Both the position numbers and the translations under genes were made by a program. A model generated the notes under the pieces. It was not told the DNA's origin. It made no database searches and was given only the letters and a program-made list of their open reading frames with translations. A DNA stretch of 64,000 nt, from assembly GCA_022497145.1 (NCBI GenBank), contig MU385954.1, positions 1 through 64,000 of the forward strand, written 5' to 3'. Within the stretch, counting starts at the first letter, position 1. Every line of letters begins with the position of its first letter. Of this stretch, positions 57,572 through 64,000 are shown piece after piece. This DNA is from Rostrohypoxylon terebratum. Its lineage: Eukaryota > Ascomycota > Sordariomycetes > Xylariales > Hypoxylaceae.

Positions 57572-58738
57572 TTAGAAGAAGGCAACACATAGAGCGGCAA
57601 AAGCGACCAGAGCACCGGTGACGCCAGTTCCAACGACGGAAGCACCAGCGGTAGGGATGGGTGAAGAGCCGGCGGTGGTGCTGGTGGCAGGCGTCTCGGT
57701 GGGATAGCTAGGAGCAGTGAACGTGGTGCTGTTGGCACCATAGCTGGTGGAGAAAGTGGAGGAAGCAGCAGGGTAGCCAGGAGTTTCAGCGGGGTAGGTA
57801 GGAGCACTCTGAGCGGAGGTCTCGCCGACAGGATAAGTGGCGGGCTTGCTGGTACCCAAGGTAGGGTACTTGGGGGTCTCGACCGGGTAAGATGGGGCCG
57901 AGACGGGATAGGAGGCAGTCGGCTGGCTGACGGGGTAGGTGGCCACCTCGGAAGACGCAGGGTAAGTGGCCACGGAAGATGCAGGGTAGGTGAGCACAGT
58001 GGAATAAGCGGGGTAGGTAGGTGCCGAGTTGCTTGTGCCCTCAGTTGGGTACTTGGGTGTCTCGGCGGGGTAAGTGGAAGGAGTCTCAGCGGGATACGAA
58101 GGGGTCTCCGCCGGAGAGGTCTCGGAGGCAACGCTAGTAGGGTATTCCTGAGAAGACGACGTCGGGTAGGGGATGACGACGGTAGTCTTGGAACCGACCG
58201 GGCAGTTGGTGACAGTGGGGTGGCACGAAGTGACCGTGGAGACGAGAGTAGTGTACTTGGTTAAAGTCTCGGTCTCACCACCAGGGTAAGTAGCACCGGT
58301 GGTGGCAGGGTAACTGGGAACAGAGGCACTCTCGCTCTTGCTTGGGTAGACCGAGGAAGTCTGCTCATAGCTTGACGAACTAATGCTGCTAGTGGTCGAG
58401 ACAGGGTACCCGGGCGTCACGGAGACGGTGGGATAGCTGGAGGAAGTAGCGCTGTAGGTCTCAGTCTCGGTCTCCGGGGGGCAGTCGTCCTCCTCCGAGC
58501 TGGTGGACGAGGAGCCCGGGTAAGTGCTCACGGCCGGGTATCCAGCCGAGGACGAAGGGGTGATAACTGGGTATCCGCCGGTGGAGGAGCTGGCGGTTGG
58601 GTAAGGGGCCGAGGTTGCACTGTAGGCCTCAGTCTCGGTACAGTCATCCTCCTCGTACTGAGAGGAACTGACATAGTTGGCGCTCACAGTGGCGACCAGC
58701 AGCGAGCTGGCGCCAGCGTACTTCATTAAACGAACCAT
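57572..58738 (-). CDS. Tyr-Pro-rich GPI-anchored cell-wall protein
   Basis: A 388-aa intronless protein. Signal peptide residues 1-20 (ending TVSAN), then Ser/Thr/Pro-rich sequence throughout with about 25 Tyr-Pro dipeptides, many in SYPAETP/TYPAET-type repeats. A conserved block TKYTTLVSTVTSCHPTVTNC sits near the middle (about 165-184). The C-terminal end is a GPI-attachment signal: small-residue site near SPIPTAGAS followed by a hydrophobic tail VTGALVAFAALCVAFF. It should be heavily O-glycosylated and linked to wall glucan. Function (adhesin or structural) is inference. A long open frame on the same strand in another phase is a composition artefact. Confidence 0.85.
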   Translation of the reverse strand: MVRLMKYAGASSLLVATVSANYVSSSQYEEDDCTETEAYSATSAPYPTASSSTGGYPVITPSSSAGYPAVSTYPGSSSTSSEEDDCPPETETETYSATSSSYPTVSVTPGYPVSTTSSISSSSYEQTSSVYPSKSESASVPSYPATTGATYPGGETETLTKYTTLVSTVTSCHPTVTNCPVGSKTTVVIPYPTSSSQEYPTSVASETSPAETPSYPAETPSTYPAETPKYPTEGTSNSAPTYPAYSTVLTYPASSVATYPASSEVATYPVSQPTASYPVSAPSYPVETPKYPTLGTSKPATYPVGETSAQSAPTYPAETPGYPAASSTFSTSYGANSTTFTAPSYPTETPATSTTAGSSPIPTAGASVVGTGVTGALVAFAALCVAFF

Positions 58739-60602
58739 TTTGGCGGATAATATTCCTCCACGACAAACGAATGACTGAAGTTGGACCGATCAAGCGATTG
58801 CGAGGCTAACGAGTCGAGAGGAGACGAGAGCGGTTGACAGACACAATCTGGGGTGATGGGATGGAAGGAGGAAGTCTCAGAACCATGCCGGCTGGAGAGC
58901 AGCCGACCTTTTTAAGATCGAGAACATTGTGAACTCTGGGATTAGCCACCGTCCTGTACTATACTATTCCGAGAGCCTGGTAGGTTTGCCCAGAGCTGCT
59001 TTCCGTGGGTCTCTATGGATTGTCTGTTGTTTATTTAGAACCTGCAAGGATTTGCGATGCATCCCCGGTCGTTGTCAATCTCGGTTGAGGTTAGACTCAG
59101 CTGCTCTAGAAGCAAGACACCTGCCAGATTCCACGCGAGATGCAGGCACCAAGCAAGAGAGACAGGGAACCCGATTTGGAAAGTCAAGCTGAGATGAAAA
59201 CTGCTGCTAGATCCTCCGATCTAGAAAAAAGATACCCGCATTTGTGGAAATAGGCGTGTTCAGAAGAGCTCGTATCATTCGTCAAATCCCACGTACGATA
59301 TACGAAATACATACTATGTACTATGTAGTACTAGTATGTAAATATCGCATCCATGGATGTTCGATGCTCGAGTCAGTAGCGCACTACTGGTACTACTAGT
59401 ATATTCGGCCAAACACCTAGGACCTAGGACCTAGGTCGACTATTCCTCTGGAACTGGGAAGACACACCATTTCGCTCCATCGGGTGAGAACCTACAATGT
59501 GCATACATCAGGTCATACAAAATGAATAGAGAAGCGTTTGCTACCGCTACTGGGAACGTCCACACACCCAGGTACATACCTACCTCTCCAGTTCCGAAAA
59601 GGAACGAGAGTTTCAAGCCATAGCAGATGTCGTGATAGGTATTGATCGGTAATTTGATTTGTTTACCCCTGGGAAACTGCATGTCTTTTTTAGTTGATGC
59701 ATGATTTAGCGCTGGAAGTCCCGTCGTGGTTCATATTCCGTATACGAAGTACTGACGCACTAGGGTTAGCGTGTTATGCTATACTCTGACTGCTCAATAA
59801 GGTGACCCGACGCTCAAGGCTGAAGAGTATTAAATGAGAACAAGCCAACTGTGTGATGGGCAACAATAGCGTCTTATCTATCCGTAGTATGGCGTGAGTT
59901 CACCTATTGGTGTCAGTGTGCTGTGTTGATTTACACAGTATTCGTCTCCGGGCTGCCAATTAGAATATAGATGGCCACTTAATCAGGCCGAGCGGCTGGA
60001 GCGGCCACATGCTAACAGAAGGCCAAGATCGCGGGTACGAGCCTGTCGCTTGGCAGCCCACAATTTGAGAGAAAAAAACATGGGAGGCAATATTTGAACT
60101 TTGGTAGACGTCTCAAGAAACTGGAAACACATCAAGTGCCAAAAGCAGATGCTGTGATCTATTACTACCTGCATATCGTGTACACAGTATCGTGTACTAT
60201 AGGTGCCTGATGTCGGAGGGGGAAATTTGGACAAAAAGAAAAATAAGATACTGTCTCAACTCTCGAATGATATCTTTGTCGATCACACAAGATATAGCGA
60301 TCGTGATTCCTTTCGCGGCTAGCAGCTTGAGACTTGCTTTTCTCCCAATTTCCTCATTTGCAAACCGACAATCCGGAGTTTGGAGTTTCGTATTGCCCGT
60401 TGGTACCCTACGTAACACCTCAACGTTTTTACCTTTATGAAGTATAAATTATTTGATAAATGAGTAGGGGTTACCATCTCCTCCACTTCATCGGCTGTTG
60501 CTGCGTCGTGTAAGCCTTATTAATAAGAGTCGTACGCTGTCTCTTTCATATACCCAAGTCAATGCTCACCATGGGTCATGAAGAAAGAATGAGCGGTAAA
60601 GA
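58739..60602. other. spacer with CCTAGG palindromes, no supported gene
   Basis: Includes CCTAGGACCTAGGACCTAGG (59417-59436), three tandem palindromic units. Short frames at 59440-59682 and 59983-60440 show no motif. No gene seen. Confidence 0.5.
59417..59436. repeat. tandem CCTAGGA palindromes
   Basis: Three overlapping CCTAGG palindromes separated by AC, a typical spacer repeat of this window. Confidence 0.8.
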
Positions 60603-61764
60603 TCAACCAGCAGTGGCTCTCTTGGTTACCCCAAATTGAATTTGAGTAATAGCGCGGAGTCTCGTGATGTCGTCATGGGTTGCCTTGCAACATCCGCCAA
60701 CCACAATAGATCTCCAGCAATGCTGACTTCGAGCCAGATTAACCACCTCAGCAAGCTGGCGTTCCCATGGTGACTGGGGCTAGATGCACTTTCAGCACCC
60801 TTGCTTGAAACCACATAGCCACATCTCTCTTTGTACTTACCATGTGATCTTGGTGGTTAGCTGGTGCTTTCCATGTCTTTGTTACTGTATCGTATACCTC
60901 GCCATTCGTTCCATCAGGATATAGAACTAACGTAGGGCGAGTCTCGAGTTGGCCAGAACTTGCTAATCTAGAAACGGCGCGTCCATAACTGTCAACTAAA
61001 CCGGGGAGTTTCGCTATTTTAGTACAATTGATACCAATTCCCCAGGGGAGAACGTCGGAATATTCCAGACTCAGGAGAGCTTCAACCACTTGATCGATAC
61101 CACTACCGTCAGGAAGGGTATTGCCATCTCCAGGAAAGACACAGGATATCCAGAATGGTATTTCTCTGCGAATATGAGGTACAGTCGATCCAAAAGACGG
61201 GGAACGAGTAAAAAGTTTTCGGATAGCCTTGATTTCGTCTAGTCTTGGTACGGTCTCCAAGGCAATGAACGAGATGCGAGATCCTATTTGATCAATTGTT
61301 TCAAACAAGCCGAAGCGTTCCTGGTGCCATTTGAATAATTGTTCAAATGAATTGTGTTCCGTATCGTACTGCCCGCTGTATTCTGTGCTAGGAATCATGC
61401 AGGCGCCATAAGGTCCGAGACTCAAGGCAATCTGAGTGTGGGGGGCTTTAACTTCTTCAGCAATAGAAACAGCAAGGTCTAGGAAAGGAGAGATATCGCA
61501 ACGGCTAATGCCTTGCGGGTGACTTGGAGTCTTGGTTTGTTCAAAAGCTTCGACAGAAACTTGATAAGTAGCCGTGAGTAGAATATCGACCGGGACGTTA
61601 CCAAAATCCCTCTGGCACGCACGTAGAGTCCCCGGGTCGTCGATGAGAAGGTGAGAGGACCATAGAGGTGTGCTCTGGTCAAATCTGACGCCATATTTAT
61701 CCTCGAGAGATGTGCCTAATCCCCCGTCTAATATTAAGACGGGAGTGGAGTTTCCTTTACTCAT
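60603..61764 (-). CDS. homocysteine S-methyltransferase
   Basis: Cytosolic enzyme of the S-methylmethionine/AdoMet-dependent group, methylating homocysteine to methionine. Two exons (60841-61764 and 60603-60773; intron 67 nt) give 364 aa. The N terminus carries the family motif VLILDGGLGTSLED (9-22). Zinc ligands are Cys247 in GINCTK and Cys336-Cys337 in VVGGCCK; the last two lie in exon 2, so splicing is needed for an active enzyme. The acceptor is either CCCCAG (60774) or CTAG six bases upstream; both keep frame and differ by Pro-Gln. The start at 61764 is chosen because the preceding in-frame 46 residues (ATG at 61902) are unlike the family and read as leader. It resembles yeast Mht1/Sam4. 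Confidence 0.93.
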
Positions 61765-62963
61765 CTGGAAGAGATATAATATATAGTACGACGCTATTGA
61801 CCGAATGACTCTGTAGTTGGCAGTTTTAAGTAGGTATCTAAGATTTTGGGTTATTCGGTGTGGCGTATACTGCGAAGTGAGACACATTCGATCTGCACCC
61901 AACCAAATTCATGTATGTACGGTCCTAAGAAGCCAATGCAGAGAGATGCAATTAGTCTTGTAAATCTTGTTATGCTGGTACAGCTGACAAACAAGATACT
62001 TAGTACGCATTCATGCAAAAGTAAGCTGATGAGTTGCTAATTCGTAGGAAAAAGGCGTGGGTAAGGTAAAAAAAAAAGGTGAGAAGATGAAGTTTGCAGC
62101 ACAGCCAGACACACAGCCTTACAATAGTGGAGAGATCGGGAAAGTCGGCAGGGTTACCTAATGAACGTGCTCAATTCCCTGCACTTGCAGAAACTCAATT
62201 GAGATTTCCCCGCCAAGAAAGCAAGTGAGAGGGCTCCTTCCGGGATCTTTGGAACCTTGGAACCTTGGAAGCTTTGCATGCTTGAATTGAATTTTCGGGA
62301 TGGATAAGTAATTCTTCCGGCACGAAGCGCGCGTTTCTTCGCCAGTCCTTTGTCTTGATTTGCCCACTCGCCCACTCGTTTCTGCTAAGCCTCAAATAAT
62401 TGTAAATTGTGACGTAGTATTCTTAGTAGCTTCAGCCACATTTGACATCTAGCTAGCTCATAATTCGGGAAAGCGGCATCCATCCATGGGTGGCAGTAAT
62501 TAGGTAGGTGCAGCATAGACCTGAAAGAGCTTTCTGTCGCGCGATGAATCCGATTTCTTTTCCTTCCCTTCCCGCTTTCACCTTATTTTTCTCTATCGTC
62601 ATCAAACAAGTGGGTAATCGTTGTTGATCGCGAATATTCTCATATCATTTTTTTTCCTGATTGTCATTATACTAAGTCAATTTTCTTTTATTTATTCATA
62701 ATTTTTCGAGTCTTGGAACCGAGTAACCCACCACCGAAGCTGGGCACCTCCAACACCAAGACTGCCTAAGAGCGCGCGCAAACCGCCGCCTTGGCATCGA
62801 CCATTGTTATCTCTTTCGGAGCTCCGAAGCGCGACAAGGATATTAATAGCTACAAGGCGAGCAGGACGATCGCACCCGCTTCTCTTGGTAGGCATAGTAA
62901 GGTGGTGGACGGAGTGACAGGAGTTGCCGTTCTTGACGTCACCCAACATAACTGTTACGCGCC
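61765..62963. other. divergent promoter spacer
   Basis: A 1.2 kb spacer between homocysteine methyltransferase (-) and the C2 protein (+). A TTGGAACC repeat is near 62250-62270 and a T-rich tract near 62645-62700. No gene seen. Confidence 0.5.
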
Positions 62964-64000
62964 ATGCCTGCTGTCAATGAAGGAGAGGTTGATCCGGCGC
63001 TCCGTGGCCAAGACCAACCATTACAATCGGAATCTGCTCCCGATGTAAATAATGAGAAAATTAGCCAACCAGCCTCTGATAACCAACCAATTCCTCAAAA
63101 CGGCGAGCGCCCACGCCCAGATGACACCAACGAAAGGCAAGACAGACCGATTGCTCGTCGCAGTACCTTGAAGGAGAAGTTTAAGGAGCAGAAAAAGAAG
63201 GTCAAGGCCATAGCAAAGCCACCCGGTGGATTCGACTCGACACCGATCCCCGACGCCCCTCCTGGATTCACAGTGAAGTTCATATTTCATAAAGCCGAAA
63301 ATCTACCTGTTGCCGACATAAGCACACGCACATCAGATCCCTACATAAGCGCCACAATAACGACGTCGCTACCCAAGCGACACAAGGAAGATCCTGACCT
63401 TGTTTTCCGCACCCGCACGATTAGGAAATCTCTAGAGCCTCAGTGGGAACAAGAGTGGATTGTCGCCAATGTCCCAGCATCTGGATTCAAGCTCAAGTGC
63501 CGTCTATATGACGAAGATTGGCCAGACCACGACGACAGACTCGGACATGTGTCCATACAGGTCTATCATGTTGGCGAAGAGTGGCCAGGCTTCCAAGCCC
63601 CTAATAACGAATTCGAGGTGAAGAAGCGTAGCGGTAGCAAACGTGCGTACATTCTGAAAGCCTGCGAAAGCGCCTTTGTCAAGGATAAATCCATGACCCC
63701 CAAACTATTTGTGAGTGTTATTGTTTTAGGCAAATCGGACCCGCCCCATGGTCAGATGTACACTGTTGGGCCAAGCTACTACTTCAAACACTTCTCTCCC
63801 ATGATTGGTAGAATGATAGGGGCGAAGGTTAGTAACGATGACGACGATGGTCTGAGCCGCCACGATGCGGACGGGACTGCGCCCACAGCCCATGGCAACG
63901 GCAAACAGCCAGAAAAGGCCCAAAAGTACGATTTCCAAGCCAACGAGTTCCAATTAGCTGGTCCGGTCCCACCGAAAATGTATCATCGATACGTCGAATT
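62964..64000 (+). CDS. C2-domain protein, partial (cut by right edge)
   Basis: Open to the end of the window, at least 345 aa. The start at 62964 sits in a good context (CGCGCCATGC) and gives MPAVNEGEV. An acidic/polar N-terminal stretch leads to a basic segment RRSTLKEKFKEQKKKVKAIAKPP (about 60-82), then a C2 domain: FTVKFIFHKAENLPVADI, SDPYISATI, LYDEDWPDHDDRLG. Its Asp pattern matches Ca2+-dependent C2 loops. It probably binds membrane phospholipid. Downstream comes LFVSVIVLGKSDPPHGQMYTVGPSYYFKHFSPMIGRMIG, of unknown type. A GTGAGT..TTTTAG run at about 63710-63730 is too short to be an intron. The rest of the protein is outside the window, so its class is undecided. Confidence 0.75.
   Translation, partial: MPAVNEGEVDPALRGQDQPLQSESAPDVNNEKISQPASDNQPIPQNGERPRPDDTNERQDRPIARRSTLKEKFKEQKKKVKAIAKPPGGFDSTPIPDAPPGFTVKFIFHKAENLPVADISTRTSDPYISATITTSLPKRHKEDPDLVFRTRTIRKSLEPQWEQEWIVANVPASGFKLKCRLYDEDWPDHDDRLGHVSIQVYHVGEEWPGFQAPNNEFEVKKRSGSKRAYILKACESAFVKDKSMTPKLFVSVIVLGKSDPPHGQMYTVGPSYYFKHFSPMIGRMIGAKVSNDDDDGLSRHDADGTAPTAHGNGKQPEKAQKYDFQANEFQLAGPVPPKMYHRYVE

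Noticed and set aside
57469..58131. 220-codon minus-strand frame of Pro/Leu/Arg composition
   Set aside because: It lies in another phase inside the Tyr-Pro-rich GPI protein gene, whose biased codons keep a second frame open.
59440..59682. 80-codon minus-strand frame with a hydrophobic middle
   Set aside because: No recognisable domain, weak start context and no intron structure extending it.
61765..61902. 46-residue N-terminal extension of homocysteine methyltransferase
   Set aside because: It is Tyr/Ile/Arg-rich and not family-like; the motif LDGGLGT normally lies near the N terminus.
63710..63730. GTGAGT..TTTTAG as an intron in the C2 gene
   Set aside because: Only about 19 nt, far too short, and the sequence reads through in frame as LFVSVIVLGK.

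Overview
The window looks like nuclear DNA of a filamentous ascomycete, most likely a Sordariomycete. Genes are split by short introns of about 55-120 bp with GT..AG ends. Coding regions are GC-richer than the spacers. The spacers are long and full of short palindromes built on CCTAGG/GGTACC and of microsatellites. Products are typically fungal: a Dal5-type permease, a 2EXR protein, a DUF1996-WSC protein, a proteinase K-like protease, an Erv2-type oxidase, a Pho80-type cyclin and a GPI wall protein. There are no operons, CRISPR arrays, rRNAs or convincing tRNAs. The genus cannot be fixed from the sequence alone.

Layout. 0.7-2.5 kb: anion/allantoate-type permease (-). 7.2-10.9 kb: flavin monooxygenase fused to DUF6314 (+), tail to tail with a D-lactate-type dehydrogenase (-). 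12.2-16.8 kb: 2EXR protein (+), small Cys-tailed protein (+), a broken copy of a secreted 'IgE-binding protein'-like gene (-), and a SnoaL-like protein (-). 17.9-22 kb: six-exon dihydroorotase (+) and a type II membrane glycosyltransferase-like protein (-). 23.8-26.9 kb: DUF1996-WSC protein (+) followed by the decayed remains of two more WSC domains, then a frameshifted gene of unknown function (-). 28.3-30 kb: Pho80/Pcl cyclin (-). 35.2-40.7 kb: proteasome beta-1 subunit, Erv2-like sulfhydryl oxidase and a subtilisin-family protease (all -). 43.9-51.5 kb: small single-pass membrane protein (+), APH/kinase-like protein (-) and Erg6-like methyltransferase (-). 57.5-64 kb: Tyr-Pro-rich GPI protein (-), homocysteine S-methyltransferase (-) and a C2-domain protein cut by the right edge (+).

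The genes do not form one pathway. Housekeeping genes (pyrimidine synthesis, proteasome, disulfide formation, methionine metabolism, cyclin) alternate with accessory or secreted ones (protease, WSC and GPI wall proteins, monooxygenase). Decay is confined to accessory genes: the two WSC remnants, the IgE-binding-like remnant and the frameshifted unknown gene.

The clearest undescribed structure is a pair of related miniature inverted-repeat elements at 44766-44873 and 56189-56432. They lie in opposite orientation, have TAGGCTT termini, and each is flanked by a perfect and different 8-bp target duplication. This is what a non-autonomous hAT-type transposon would leave. I found no convincing new defence, toxin or biosynthetic system.
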